In this document: one piece after another, positions 35,015-50,293 of the stretch | Numbering within the stretch: position 1 is the stretch's first letter | Layout of the letters: each line of letters starts with the position of its first letter | Source: Micromonospora chaiyaphumensis | GTDB taxonomy: Bacteria; Actinomycetota; Actinomycetes; Mycobacteriales; Micromonosporaceae | Reading direction: 5' to 3' | Assembly: GCF_900091435.1 (NCBI RefSeq) | Contig: NZ_FMCS01000004.1 | Location: 372,001 to 436,000 of the forward strand | Length of the DNA: 64,000 nucleotides | Program-made: the position numbers and the translations under genes | Notes under the pieces: generated by a model | Databases searched by the model: none | Seen by the model: only the letters and a program-made list of their open reading frames with translations | Told to the model about the DNA's origin: nothing

Positions 35015-35054
35015 TTCAATCCCTACTTATCGTCGTCTAGACACAACTGGTGGC

Positions 35055-35083
35055 GGTTCCGGCGCCTCGTGGGCGCCGGAACC
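35055..35083 (-). other. 12-bp GC hairpin between rpsG and fusA
   Basis: GGTTCCGGCGCC (35055-35066) pairs perfectly with GGCGCCGGAACC (35072-35083), 5-nt loop. Terminator-like but placed inside the str operon, so partial termination or processing is likely. Confidence 0.55.
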
Positions 35084-35089
35084 AGGGTG

Positions 35090-35560
35090 TTACCAGCGGT
35101 AGTGCGCGAAGGCCTTGTTGGACTCGGCCATCTTGTGCGTGTCCTCGCGCCGCTTGACGGCGGCACCGAGGCCGTTGCTCGCGTCCAGCAGCTCGTTCAT
35201 CAGCCGCTCGACCATGGTCTTCTCGCGCCGGGCGCGGGAGTAGGTGACCAGCCAGCGCAGGCCGAGAGTGGTCGCGCGGGCCGGCCGCACCTCGACCGGA
35301 ACCTGGTAGGTGGCGCCACCGACGCGACGGCTGCGGACCTCGAGGGTCGGCTTCACGTTGTCCATCGCCCGCTTCAGCGTGACGACGGGGTCGGTGCCGG
35401 ACTTCTCGCGGCAGCCCTCGAGGGCGGCGTAGACGATGCGCTCGGCGAGCTGGCGCTTGCCGCGCAGCAGGATCTTGTTCACCAGCTGGGTGACCAGCGG
35501 CGAGTTGTACACCGGGTCAGCGACCAGCGGCTTCCGCGGAGCGGGTCCCTTACGCGGCAT
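35090..35560 (-). CDS. rpsG: 30S ribosomal protein S7
   Basis: uS7, 156 residues: [58 protein letters not shown], ending KAFAHYRW. It nucleates the 30S head and is the str operon repressor in E. coli. ATG 35560, one base after the rpsL stop; the frame is open to 35620 only over rpsL. Confidence 0.97.
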   Translation of the reverse strand: MPRKGPAPRKPLVADPVYNSPLVTQLVNKILLRGKRQLAERIVYAALEGCREKSGTDPVVTLKRAMDNVKPTLEVRSRRVGGATYQVPVEVRPARATTLGLRWLVTYSRARREKTMVERLMNELLDASNGLGAAVKRREDTHKMAESNKAFAHYRW

Positions 35561-35561
35561 G

Positions 35562-35936
35562 TCAGCTCTTCTCCTTCTTCGCGCCGTAGCGGCTGCGAGC
35601 CTGCTTGCGGTTGCGGACACCCTGGGTGTCCAGCGAGCCGCGAACGATCTTGTACCGCACGCCGGGGAGGTCCTTCACACGGCCGCCACGCACGAGCACG
35701 ATCGAGTGCTCCTGCAGGTTGTGGCCGACGCCCGGGATGTAGGCGGTCACCTCGATCTGGCTGCTGAGCTTGACACGAGCGACCTTGCGCAGCGCCGAGT
35801 TCGGCTTCTTCGGGGTGGTGGTGTACACGCGGGTGCACACGCCGCGCCGCTGGGGAGACCCCTTGAGCGCCGGGGTCTTGGTCTTGGTCGTCTTGGCCTG
35901 ACGGCCCTTTCGGACCAGCTGCTGAATGGTGGGCAC
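35562..35936 (-). CDS. rpsL: 30S ribosomal protein S12
   Basis: uS12, 124 residues: [41 protein letters not shown]43 and K88 ([10 protein letters not shown]) are the streptomycin-sensitive wild-type residues, so no resistance allele is present. GTG 35936 with GGAG about 8 nt upstream. It heads the str operon behind a leader of about 300 nt. Confidence 0.97.
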   Translation of the reverse strand: MPTIQQLVRKGRQAKTTKTKTPALKGSPQRRGVCTRVYTTTPKKPNSALRKVARVKLSSQIEVTAYIPGVGHNLQEHSIVLVRGGRVKDLPGVRYKIVRGSLDTQGVRNRKQARSRYGAKKEKS

Positions 35937-36234
35937 CGGGTTTCTCCGCTCCCTTCGGCCGCTGCGAGGCGACCGCGCCGTCTGCTCTAGCCGGCCTGAT
36001 GGACGGCTCTCCTACATTCCAACCAGGGCCACCTGACGGGGTCCCAGCACCCGCGGTCGGGCGTGTCGCCCGAGTCACGGTCCCGGCGCGGCCACTCGCG
36101 CGTCCCACCGGGTTTCTGTCACCGGCGCAGGAAACTCCCGACGCCAGGTCTTGAGGCTCTGTCGTGCGGCGGCGCGATCACCGGTTCACCGGCTCCAGCG
36201 CACGCACGCATTGCCCGGGCTGGCCCGGGCACAA
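35937..36234 (-). promoter_or_regulatory. str operon (rpsL) mRNA leader with element shared with the S10 leader
   Basis: The 533-bp region between rpsL and the DUF4190-like gene holds no gene. The predicted leader begins with an 8-bp hairpin TGCCCGGG/CCCGGGCA (36212-36231). Further on it contains the hairpin CGGGCG-tgt-CGCCCG (36058-36072). Bases 36050-36069 are identical, over 20 nt, to the S10 leader. S7 or another r-protein may act here, by analogy to known str operon control; not demonstrated. Confidence 0.6.
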
Positions 36235-36240
36235 GGGGAA

Positions 36241-36269
36241 AGAGTACCTACCACAGCCGCGCAGGTCAA
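36241..36269 (-). promoter_or_regulatory. Promoter of the str operon
   Basis: On the minus strand TTGACC (36264-36269), 17-bp spacer, TACTCT (36241-36246): the best promoter match in the window. Start near 36234, immediately before the 36212-36231 hairpin. Confidence 0.72.
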
Positions 36270-36443
36270 AACGGAGCGGTCCGGGAGAACCGCCTAGCGG
36301 TCCGCCGGCCGATCGCATCCTGCCCGCACGCCCGTCATGGGTACCTACGGGAACAAGTGTACCGGCTTCCGCGGCACTCGGCCCGGCGGCCCCGGTACCG
36401 CCCGCGCACCGGCCATCCCGGCATACCGGTCGTTCCTGGTCAA

Positions 36444-36468
36444 CGCGCCGCCCGGCCGGGGCGGCGCG
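36444..36468 (-). terminator. Hairpin abutting the end of the DUF4190-like gene
   Basis: CGCGCCGCCC (36444-36453) pairs with GGGCGGCGCG (36459-36468), 5-nt loop, one base after the stop at 36470. It isolates this gene from the str promoter. Confidence 0.6.
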
Positions 36469-36469
36469 A

Positions 36470-37348
36470 TCACGTGATCTGCACCACCAGGGCCAGCGCG
36501 AGCCCGGCCACGCTGACGAGCAGCCCCACTCCCCCGCAGCTGAGCCCGGCGACGGCCAGGCCGCGACCGGTGAAGCGGACCGCCGGCGGCGGCGCCGGCC
36601 GGCGGATCTGCCGCCGGGCCAGCAGCCCTGCGACCACGGCCGCGGTGCCGGCGATCACCCCGAGCACCGTGAAGGCACCGGCGGCCCAGGCACCCCCGTA
36701 GTTCGGCCCGGCGACGCCGAAGCAGAGCACCAGCAGCGAGACCAGGATCGAGGCGATCCCGGTCACCAGCGACCCGATGGCGAGCCCCGAGGTCACCGGC
36801 GGCACGTCCAGGTGGACCACCCCGAACGGGGTGCCCGGAACGGCGTCGACACGCTTCGGCGGGCGCGGCGCCTCGCGCGGAGGCGGCGGCACCGACACGT
36901 GCGGCCGGCCCCAGCCACCGCCGGCCGGCGGGCTCCCGGGCGCCGCCCACCCACCGCCGGACCCCGGCTGGTTCCCCGGGTACGCCACGGACGCCGGCCA
37001 GCCCCCCGCCGCCACCGACGGTCCGGGTGCGGTCGGGGCGGAGTAGCCCGCCTGGTGCAGCGGGGAACCGGGCGGATTCGAGGGTCCACCGGGGGGCGGG
37101 GCGGCGTAGCTCCCGTGGTGCGGCGGCGCGGGCGGATACGGCCCGGCGGGCGGCCAGGATCCGGGCGGCGCGGACTGTGGCGAGCCGGGCGGCGGGGCGT
37201 ACCCCGAGGGGGTGGCATCCGTCGACGCGCCGGGCCGCGGCCCGGTGGCGTCCGGTCCGGCCCAGGGGCTGGCCGGCGACGGCCCGCCGGCGTCCGGCCC
37301 GGTGCCGGGGCGGGTCGGCTCGCCTCCCGGCGGGGCCGGTTCCGTCAC
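36470..37348 (-). CDS. DUF4190-like membrane protein with long Pro/Gly-rich N-terminus
   Basis: 292 residues. The first ~165 residues are low complexity (repeated PPG, GPxP, PPPP). They are followed by a GVVHLDVPPVTSGLAIGSLV transition and three hydrophobic segments: SLVTGIASILVSLLVLCFGV, WAAGAFTVLGVIAGTAAVVA and LAVAGLSCGGVGLLVSVAGL. The spacing SGLAIGSLVTGI...RRQIRR...GRGLAVAGL resembles DUF4190. Function unknown. GTG 37348 is preceded by AGGAGG five bases away. It follows the smaller gene at 37455 in the same direction. Confidence 0.75.
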   Translation of the reverse strand: MTEPAPPGGEPTRPGTGPDAGGPSPASPWAGPDATGPRPGASTDATPSGYAPPPGSPQSAPPGSWPPAGPYPPAPPHHGSYAAPPPGGPSNPPGSPLHQAGYSAPTAPGPSVAAGGWPASVAYPGNQPGSGGGWAAPGSPPAGGGWGRPHVSVPPPPREAPRPPKRVDAVPGTPFGVVHLDVPPVTSGLAIGSLVTGIASILVSLLVLCFGVAGPNYGGAWAAGAFTVLGVIAGTAAVVAGLLARRQIRRPAPPPAVRFTGRGLAVAGLSCGGVGLLVSVAGLALALVVQIT

Positions 37349-37454
37349 GGGGTCCTCCTGTCGACGCGGCGCGCCCGCCGCGCGGCGGACACCGGCCAGG
37401 CTACCGTCGCGGGTCCCGCCCGCGGGGTCGGGCGCGGGGCGCTCCCCCGGCGGG

Positions 37455-37811
37455 TCAGTCGATGTTCGGGGCGAAGTCGTGCCCGAACGGGGCGCCCGCC
37501 AGCCGGACCACGCCGATCACCACGGCCGCCACGATCGCGACGGCCGCGAGCAGCAGCCCCGTCCAGGCCAGCTGCTCGCCCCGGCGCACCCAGCCGGCGC
37601 CGGTGAGGAAGCCGCCCGAGACGTACGCCTCCCGGCGGGCCTGCCGGGCGAGGGTGAGCGCGATGGTCGCGGGCACCACCCCACCGACGAAGAAGCCGGT
37701 GAGCGCCCCGATCAGCCCGAGGGCGAACACCGCGCGGGCCTTGGTGGAGCGGACCGGCTCGGGATCGAGCGGGTGGCGGTGCCCCTGCTGGGCGACGGGC
37801 ACGGTCGTCAT
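37455..37811 (-). CDS. Small DUF4190-like membrane protein
   Basis: 118 residues from ATG 37811. A hydrophilic start (TTVPVAQQGHRHPLDPEPVR) precedes two transmembrane segments (ARAVFALGLIGALTGFFVGG... and WTGLLLAAVAIVAAVVIGVV) with ALTLARQARREAY between them. This is a truncated version of the pattern seen in the neighbour at 36470. Starts further upstream (up to 37853) cannot be excluded. It lies just behind the rpoC terminator and may be a paralogue of its neighbour. Confidence 0.7.
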   Translation of the reverse strand: MTTVPVAQQGHRHPLDPEPVRSTKARAVFALGLIGALTGFFVGGVVPATIALTLARQARREAYVSGGFLTGAGWVRRGEQLAWTGLLLAAVAIVAAVVIGVVRLAGAPFGHDFAPNID

Positions 37812-37858
37812 GCCCACCATCATGCCCCGGCGGACCGCCCCGGACCGCGCCACGGACG

Positions 37859-37894
37859 CGACGAGGCCCCCGGCGCGTGCCGGGGGCCTCGTCG
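37859..37894. terminator. rpoC terminator hairpin
   Basis: 16-bp perfect stem CGACGAGGCCCCCGGC (37859-37874) with its complement at 37879-37894, loop gcgt. It starts 12 bp after the rpoC stop. Plus-strand flank is TTTCCT. Confidence 0.8.
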
Positions 37895-37905
37895 TTTCCT
37901 ACTGC

Positions 37906-41793
<3,888 letters not shown>

Positions 41794-41837
41794 TATGTCC
41801 CCTATGTCGTCGTCTGTACTGCTTAGCTAACGGGTGG

Positions 41838-41867
41838 GGTCGGGAGCCGGCGGACCGGCTCCCGACC
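41838..41867 (-). other. 13-bp hairpin between rpoB and rpoC
   Basis: GGTCGGGAGCCGG (41838-41850) pairs perfectly with CCGGCTCCCGACC (41855-41867), loop cgga. It lies 7 bp after the rpoB stop. It has terminator geometry inside an operon whose two products are needed 1:1, so a role in RNA processing or translational coupling is more likely than termination. Confidence 0.55.
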
Positions 41868-41874
41868 GCTCACC

Positions 41875-45306
<3,432 letters not shown>

Positions 45307-45433
45307 GATGCGTCCTTCCGAGGACCGGTGCTGCAGAACGGCTGGTACGCGTGCACTCCAATGACCCCACCAGAATTATCCGTAAACGGACATTTCCGAG
45401 CAGGGGTCAAGTCGGAAGGCAGCGCAAACTAGC

Positions 45434-45462
45434 AGTGTAGCCGAGAGGCTAACCGCTGTCCA
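45434..45462 (-). promoter_or_regulatory. Promoter of rpoBC
   Basis: On the minus strand TGGACA (45457-45462), 17-bp spacer, TACACT (45434-45439); start near 45427, leader about 120 nt. A weaker second pair, TTGACC (45405-45410) with TTTACG (45381-45386) at 18 bp, lies downstream of it. The remaining stretch 45463-45785 shows no gene and no further clear signal beyond a short CCGCTC/GAGCGG hairpin at 45552-45568. Confidence 0.65.
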
Positions 45463-45785
45463 GCCCACCCCGCAGGTCATCGCGGAACTTGCCTCGGGAC
45501 CTCGGAAAACCGGGTCAACCGGGCTGCTCGGAACGCGATGTTCCTGCCGGTCCGCTCGGGCGGAGCGGCGGTGGTGCTGCCGTTGCCTTACCCGAGAGGC
45601 GGCCGTTGCAAGCGCGGAAGGTCTTGCTGGTGCCAGCGTGCCTGTCAGCCGGGTGTCGCGTCAAGGGCCGGTTACCGCTCGGGGTGTCTTTCCCACCGAC
45701 GGGCTACCGACAGGCGTTGCTGTGAAGCCGGTACGAGCAACCTGGATGCCCTGCTCACGCCGCTGCCACCGGTTGCCACCAACCA

Positions 45786-45856
45786 CAGCGGGCGGCGATC
45801 CGTTCCCGGATCACCGCCCGCTGCGAACGCGGTGTGCCCCGGCTCACGTGAGCCGG
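45786..45856 (-). terminator. Double hairpin terminator after rplL
   Basis: Two stems follow the rplL stop (45881). The first is an 18-bp perfect palindrome CCGGCTCACGTGAGCCGG at 45839-45856. The second has 17-nt arms at 45786-45802 and 45807-45823, one mismatch, loop ttcc. Together with the separate rpoB promoter this suggests rplJL and rpoBC are largely uncoupled. Confidence 0.7.
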
Positions 45857-45880
45857 ACGCGCGTCAGGTCGAACTCAAGG

Positions 45881-46267
45881 TCACTTGAGGGTGACCTTGG
45901 CGCCCTCGCCCTCGAGCTTGGCCTTGGCCTTGTCGGCGGTCTCCTTGTTGACCTTCTCCAGGACCGGCTTCGGGGCGGCCTCGACCAGGTCCTTGGCCTC
46001 CTTGAGGCCCAGGCCGGTCAGCTCGCGCACGACCTTGATGACCTGGATCTTCTTGCCACCGTCGGCGTCGAGGATGACGTCGAACTCGTCCTTCTCCGGC
46101 TCGGCCTCGGCGGCCGGGCCGGCGGGGCCGCCGGCGGCGGCGACGGCGACCGGAGCCGCCGCGGTGACCTCGAAGGTCTCCTCGAACTGCTTCACGAACT
46201 CGGAGAGCTCGATCAGCGTCATCTCCTTGAACGCGTCGAGCAGCTCGTCGGTGCTGAGCTTCGCCAT
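45881..46267 (-). CDS. rplL: 50S ribosomal protein L7/L12
   Basis: bL12, 128 residues: N-terminal dimer helices ([20 protein letters not shown]), Ala-rich hinge, and factor-binding CTD ([20 protein letters not shown]). Multiple copies bind L10 and recruit translation GTPases. ATG 46267, 54 bp after rplJ. Confidence 0.98.
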   Translation of the reverse strand: MAKLSTDELLDAFKEMTLIELSEFVKQFEETFEVTAAAPVAVAAAGGPAGPAAEAEPEKDEFDVILDADGGKKIQVIKVVRELTGLGLKEAKDLVEAAPKPVLEKVNKETADKAKAKLEGEGAKVTLK

Positions 46268-46321
46268 GTCTGGCGTCCTTTCTGAAAGTGAAAACTAAGA
46301 ACGTGGGTGCGCCGGGTGGCC

Positions 46322-46867
46322 TCAGGCCGCCTCGGCGCCCTCCTTCTCGCGCTTGTCCTGCAGAGCGGCCGCCAGACGCGCGGTCTTGGCGAGCGGAGCC
46401 TGGAACAGGGCCGCGGCCTTGCTCAGGTTGCCCTTCATGGCGCCGGCCAGCTTGGCCAGCAGCACCTCGCGGGACTCCAGGTCGGCGAGCTTCGTGACCT
46501 CGGCCGCGGAAATGGCCTTGCCCTCGAAGACACCGCCCTTGATGACGAGCTTCGGGTTGGCCTTCGCAAAGGCGCGAAGCCCCTTCGCCGCCTCGACGAC
46601 GTCGCCCGAAACGAAAGTCAGCGCGGTAGGACCGGTGAACAGCTCGTCGAGGCCGGAGATGCCCGCATCGCTCGCCGCACGCTTCGCCAGCGTGTTCTTC
46701 GCGATCGTGTAGCTGGTCTCCTTGCCGAGCGAGCGCCGCAGCTGGGTGAGCTGCGAAACCGTGAGCCCGCGGTACTCGGTCAGCACGGTCGCCCCCGCAT
46801 TGCGGAAGCTCTCGGTCAGCTCGGCGACGGCCGTGGCCTTGTCGGCCCGGATCGGCTTGTCCGCCAT
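46322..46867 (-). CDS. rplJ: 50S ribosomal protein L10
   Basis: uL10, 181 residues: [51 protein letters not shown]. It is the stalk base that carries L7/L12 dimers. ATG 46867 is preceded by GAGGAGGGAC. A leader of about 250 nt with an attenuator-like hairpin lies upstream, the usual target of L10 autoregulation. Confidence 0.97.
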   Translation of the reverse strand: MADKPIRADKATAVAELTESFRNAGATVLTEYRGLTVSQLTQLRRSLGKETSYTIAKNTLAKRAASDAGISGLDELFTGPTALTFVSGDVVEAAKGLRAFAKANPKLVIKGGVFEGKAISAAEVTKLADLESREVLLAKLAGAMKGNLSKAAALFQAPLAKTARLAAALQDKREKEGAEAA

Positions 46868-47115
46868 GTCCCTCCTCTCTCGTTGCTCGGAGCTGGTACG
46901 CCGGCGACGAAAAGCTCGCGACGGCGGCGGAGGTCTCACGACAACGAGAAAAGCCCCGGCGCAGGGCGCACGGGGCGAGGGCCGGCATCATGATCGCGGT
47001 CGGCGGACCACGCACAGCACCGATTTTCGCTTGCCGCCCTGCGCGGGTCGCCCGTCATCGCGGGGCCTTCGACCGTGCCAGGGCACGGTGACCAGCGGTC
47101 TTTGGGTGGAACTAC
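46868..47115 (-). promoter_or_regulatory. rplJ (L10) leader with attenuator-like hairpin
   Basis: No gene lies between rplJ and the permease gene at 47178. On the minus strand the leader has an 8-bp hairpin ACCGTGCC/GGCACGGT (47072-47089). Downstream, GCCCCG (46971-46976) pairs with CGGGGC (46953-46958), with inner CGC pairing, and is directly followed by CTTTTCTC. That is the only hairpin with a real U-tract in the window. This matches an intrinsic terminator in an L10 leader that could be relieved or enforced by L10-L12 binding (family knowledge; not shown here). Confidence 0.65.
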
Positions 47116-47121
47116 GCGACC

Positions 47122-47151
47122 AGGTTACGCGACGTGTCCCGTAACCTCCAA
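47122..47151 (-). promoter_or_regulatory. Candidate rplJL promoter overlapped by a dyad
   Basis: On the minus strand TTGGAG (47146-47151), 18-bp spacer, TAACCT (47122-47127). The inverted repeat GGTTACG (47123-47129)/CGTAACC (47140-47146) spans the spacer and both hexamers' inner edges, like an operator. Confidence 0.5.
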
Positions 47152-47177
47152 ATCGCCCCCGGAGTGCTCCCGGTCAC

Positions 47178-47867
47178 TCAGGCCCGGCGCCGGCGGCCCC
47201 AGCCGTAGGCGGCCAGCGCCACGGCCGCCCAGACCAGCGCCCAGGCGGTCAGCAGCAGGCCGGTGGGGGCCGCCAGCGGGCCGGCCAGCGCCCGGGCGGT
47301 GGGCAGCACCGGCGGGACCAGCCAGGGCGCCACCGAGCCGGAGAGGCCGAGGACCAGCGCGGTCACCGCGCCCAGGGTGAGCACGGCGACGCCGTAGCCG
47401 GCACTGCGGGTGATCGCTCGGCTGGCCAGTGCGCCCAGTGCCACCGCCGCCGGCAGGGCCAGCAGATGGGCCCAGAGGCCGAGCGCCAGCCCCTCGGCCA
47501 GCGGCCGGTCCCCGGGCCCGCTCGGGCCGGTCACCCCGCCGACCAGCCAGGGGAAGACCAGCGCGACGGCCACCGTGCCGAGGCCGGCCGCGGCCGCCGC
47601 GAGCAGGCCGGCGGCCCGCTCCCGGGCTGCGCCGACCACCACCCGGGCCAGCCGGCGCTGCACGTCGGGCTCGACGTCGAGCAGGATCTTGGTCTGCCAG
47701 GCGAGCACCGGGAAGAGCACCACCGCCGAGACGCCGTAGGCCTCCGCCGGCTGGGCCCGGCCACCGCCGTAGAGGACGCCGAGGGCCAGCAGGCCGGCCA
47801 GCACCGGGGCCAGCGCCCGGCCGGTACGCAGGAAGCCGGCCAGCCGCAGCCGGACCAGGGCGGTCAC
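47178..47867 (-). CDS. Putative ABC transporter permease
   Basis: 229 residues, almost entirely hydrophobic, with about six transmembrane segments (for example ALAPVLAGLLALGVLYGG, AVVLFPVLAWQTKILL, LLLTAWALVWAAVALAAYGW) and an internal EPDVQRRLARVVVGAARERA loop. It resembles ABC-2-type permeases in size and layout. GTG 47867 overlaps the upstream ATPase stop (GTGA), so the two are translationally coupled and form one transporter. Substrate unknown. Confidence 0.75.
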   Translation of the reverse strand: MTALVRLRLAGFLRTGRALAPVLAGLLALGVLYGGGRAQPAEAYGVSAVVLFPVLAWQTKILLDVEPDVQRRLARVVVGAARERAAGLLAAAAAGLGTVAVALVFPWLVGGVTGPSGPGDRPLAEGLALGLWAHLLALPAAVALGALASRAITRSAGYGVAVLTLGAVTALVLGLSGSVAPWLVPPVLPTARALAGPLAAPTGLLLTAWALVWAAVALAAYGWGRRRRA

Positions 47868-48796
47868 CGGGCCACCTCCGGAGCGGGACCGGGCCGGCCG
47901 GGCGCGCCGGACGCCGGGGCCTCGTCGACATCGGGGCGGCCGGACACCGGAACCTCAGCGGGACCCGGCCGGCCGCGCTCGCCGGGCTGCCCGGCAGCGG
48001 AGCCCGGAACCGCGGCGGCGGTGGACGGGGAGTCGGAATCGGGTCGCGTGGCGGGAGGCGGGGCGGCGTGGTCGCGTATCCGCAGGACGTGGTGGCCGTC
48101 GGCGCGCAACCGGGCGACGGCGGCGGTGACCCCGGCGGCCGGGACGGACAGCTCGACCACGACGGTGGCCGCACCCCCGGACGGCGCCGCCTCGGTGACC
48201 GTGCCCTCGGCGACCGACCAGTGCCGGGCGCCGGGGAGCCGGACCGTCTCGCCGCGGTGGTCGCTGACCAGCACCGCGCCGCCGTCGGCCAGCACCTCGC
48301 CGATCACCTCGGGCACCAGGTCGCGGGCGGCGGCGTCGAGCCCCTCCCAGGGCTCGTCGAGCACGAGCAGGCCGGGCGGTCGGAGCAGCGCCTGGGCCAG
48401 GCCGACCTTCTGCGCGGTGCCCTTGGACAGTTGGGGCAGCCGCACCCCGTGGAAGCGCGCCAGGCCGAGCCGGTCGACCCAGCGCCGCACCGCCCGGTCG
48501 GCCTCCGCAACGGAAAGGCCGGACACCCGGGCCATGGCGGTGAGGTAGGCCCCGACGGTGAAGGGCTGGTCGGCGGGGAAACGCTCCGGCACCCAGCCGA
48601 CGGTCGCCGGCCGGTCGACCACCCGGCCCCGGGTCGGCCGGAGCACGCCGGCGGCGAGCTGGAGCAGGGTGGACTTGCCGACGCCGTTGCGCCCGAGCAC
48701 CACCGCCGCCTCGCCCGGGCCGATCGCCACGTCGGTCTCCCGCAGCACCCACGGACCGCGCCGGTGGTACCGCAGCCAGACGCCTTCCAGCCGCAT
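47864..48796 (-). CDS. ABC transporter ATP-binding protein
   Basis: 310 residues from ATG 48796. Walker A GRNGVGKST (35-43), signature LSKGTAQKV, Walker B LLVLDEPWEGLD and switch His in SDHRGE are intact. The LSKG signature is common in the CcmA/ABC-2 exporter group. After the ABC domain (about 210 residues) comes a small ferredoxin-like segment and about 60 residues of Pro/Gly/Ala-rich tail. It pairs with the permease at 47178; the two sit between rplA and rplJ, interrupting the ribosomal gene string. An upstream ATG at 48814 is possible. Confidence 0.82.
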   Translation of the reverse strand: MRLEGVWLRYHRRGPWVLRETDVAIGPGEAAVVLGRNGVGKSTLLQLAAGVLRPTRGRVVDRPATVGWVPERFPADQPFTVGAYLTAMARVSGLSVAEADRAVRRWVDRLGLARFHGVRLPQLSKGTAQKVGLAQALLRPPGLLVLDEPWEGLDAAARDLVPEVIGEVLADGGAVLVSDHRGETVRLPGARHWSVAEGTVTEAAPSGGAATVVVELSVPAAGVTAAVARLRADGHHVLRIRDHAAPPPATRPDSDSPSTAAAVPGSAAGQPGERGRPGPAEVPVSGRPDVDEAPASGAPGRPGPAPEVAR

Positions 48797-48823
48797 GCGC
48801 CGAGCCTGCCACACCGGACAGAC

Positions 48824-48863
48824 GGACGGGGCCCCGCCACCATGTGGTGGCGGGGCCCCGTCC
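48824..48863. terminator. rplA terminator: 40-bp near-perfect palindrome
   Basis: 19-nt arms at 48824-48842 and 48845-48863 are perfectly complementary around two bases. Contains GGACGGGGCCCCGCCACCA. It starts 12 bp after the rplA stop and separates rplKA from the ABC transporter. Confidence 0.8.
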
Positions 48864-48875
48864 GGGCAGTCGTGC

Positions 48876-49592
48876 TCAGGCCTCGGCCGAGGCCTCGGTC
48901 AGGTTCTTCACCACGTTCGGGTCGACCGGGACGCCCGGGCCCATGGTGGTGGTGAGGGTGACCTTCCTCAGGTACTTGCCCTTGGCCGCGGACGGCTTCG
49001 AGCGCAGGACCTCGTCCAGCACCGCCGCGTAGTTGTCGATCAGCTGGGTCTCGGAGAACGAGGCCTTGCCGATGATCAGGTGGAGGTTGGAGTGCTTGTC
49101 CACCCGGAAGGTGATCTTACCGCCCTTGATGTCCGCCACGGCCTTGGTGACGTCCATGGTCACCGTGCCGGTCTTCGGGTTCGGCATCAGGCCGCGCGGG
49201 CCCAGGATCCGCGCGATCCGACCGATCTTGGCCATCTGGTCCGGGGTGGCGATCGCCGCGTCGAAGTCCAGCCAACCGCCCTGGATCCGGGCGACCAGCT
49301 CGTCGGTGCCCACCTCGTCCGCACCGGCGGCGGCGGCCTCCTCGGCCTTCGCGCCGGCGGCGAAGACGATCACGCGGGCGGTCTTACCGGTGCCGTGCGG
49401 CAGGTTGACCGTGCCGCGGACCATCTGGTCCGCCTTGCGGGGGTCGACGCCGAGGCGCATCGCGACCTCGACCGTGGCGTCGAACTTGACGTTGGTGGTC
49501 TCCTTGGCCAGCTTGACGGCCTCGGCGGGGGTGTAGAGCTTCGACCGGTCGATGACCTCGGCGGCCTTGCGGTAGCTCTTGCTGCGCTGCAT
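48876..49592 (-). CDS. rplA: 50S ribosomal protein L1
   Basis: uL1, 238 residues: [55 protein letters not shown]1-stalk protein and, in many bacteria, autoregulator of rplKA. ATG 49592 with AGGAG about 9 nt upstream; the longer open frame overlies rplK. Confidence 0.97.
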   Translation of the reverse strand: MQRSKSYRKAAEVIDRSKLYTPAEAVKLAKETTNVKFDATVEVAMRLGVDPRKADQMVRGTVNLPHGTGKTARVIVFAAGAKAEEAAAAGADEVGTDELVARIQGGWLDFDAAIATPDQMAKIGRIARILGPRGLMPNPKTGTVTMDVTKAVADIKGGKITFRVDKHSNLHLIIGKASFSETQLIDNYAAVLDEVLRSKPSAAKGKYLRKVTLTTTMGPGVPVDPNVVKNLTEASAEA

Positions 49593-49675
49593 TTCTCGTA
49601 ACTCCTGTGGTTGATGGCGGGCCCGCGACTCCGCGGCCCTCCCACGAACTGATCGGGTGGAGCGGTGAGCCGAGG

Positions 49676-50107
49676 TCAGTCGGCGACGGTCAGGCCCATC
49701 GACCGGGCGGTGCCGGCGATGATCTTCTCGGCCTGCTCGATGTCGTTGGCGTTGAGGTCCGCCATCTTCTTCTCGGCGATCTCCCGGAGCTGGGCGCGGG
49801 TCACCGAGCCGACCTTCTCCGTGTGCGGGACGCCCGAGCCCTTCTGCACACCGGCGGCCTTGATCAGCAGCCGGGCGGCGGGCGGGGTCTTCAGCACGAA
49901 GGTGAAGGTGCGGTCCTCGTAGACGCTGATCTCGGCGGGGACGATGTCGCCCCGCTGGGACTCGGTCTGCGCGTTGTAGGACTTGCAGAACTCCATGATG
50001 TTCACGCCGTGCTGGCCGAGCGCGGGGCCGACCGGCGGCGCCGGGGTGGCCTGGCCCGCCGGCAGCTGAAGCGTGAACGTCTTGACGAGCTTCTTCTTCG
50101 GAGGCAT
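49676..50107 (-). CDS. rplK: 50S ribosomal protein L11
   Basis: uL11, 143 residues: [56 protein letters not shown]. It forms the GTPase centre and thiostrepton/RelA response site. ATG 50107 with AGGAAGAGAC upstream. The 186-bp gap to nusG carries a hairpin and a possible -10 (TACCCT) without a clear -35. Confidence 0.98.
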   Translation of the reverse strand: MPPKKKLVKTFTLQLPAGQATPAPPVGPALGQHGVNIMEFCKSYNAQTESQRGDIVPAEISVYEDRTFTFVLKTPPAARLLIKAAGVQKGSGVPHTEKVGSVTRAQLREIAEKKMADLNANDIEQAEKIIAGTARSMGLTVAD

Positions 50108-50247
50108 GTCTCTTCCTGGGGCTTGGAACTGGGATTTTCGCCGGCCCGCGGGCGCGCACGGTCAGCGCGGTGCGGACAGCCGACGTTCTAGGGTAGCGCA
50201 GCCTCGCGCCACCTCCCCGCCGAGGTCCGGCGGACGGCGAAAACGGG

Positions 50248-50284
50248 GCACCGGCGGCCGGCCGGGGAGGCCCACCGCCGGTGC
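50248..50284 (-). terminator. Hairpin after nusG
   Basis: GCACCGGCGG (50248-50257) pairs with CCGCCGGTGC (50275-50284) around a 17-nt loop that itself contains CCGGCCGG. It lies 10 bp after the nusG stop. Confidence 0.6.
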
Positions 50285-50293
50285 GGACGTGCG

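Noticed and set aside
35562..35936. Streptomycin-resistance allele of rpsL
   Set aside because: K43 and K88 are both wild type.
36063..36701. Plus-strand open frames between rpsL and the DUF4190-like gene
   Set aside because: They overlap the str promoter and leader and the DUF4190-like gene; no coding signal.
45463..45785. Short open frames in the rplL-rpoB gap
   Set aside because: No SD, no family-like sequence, and the region holds promoter and terminator signals.
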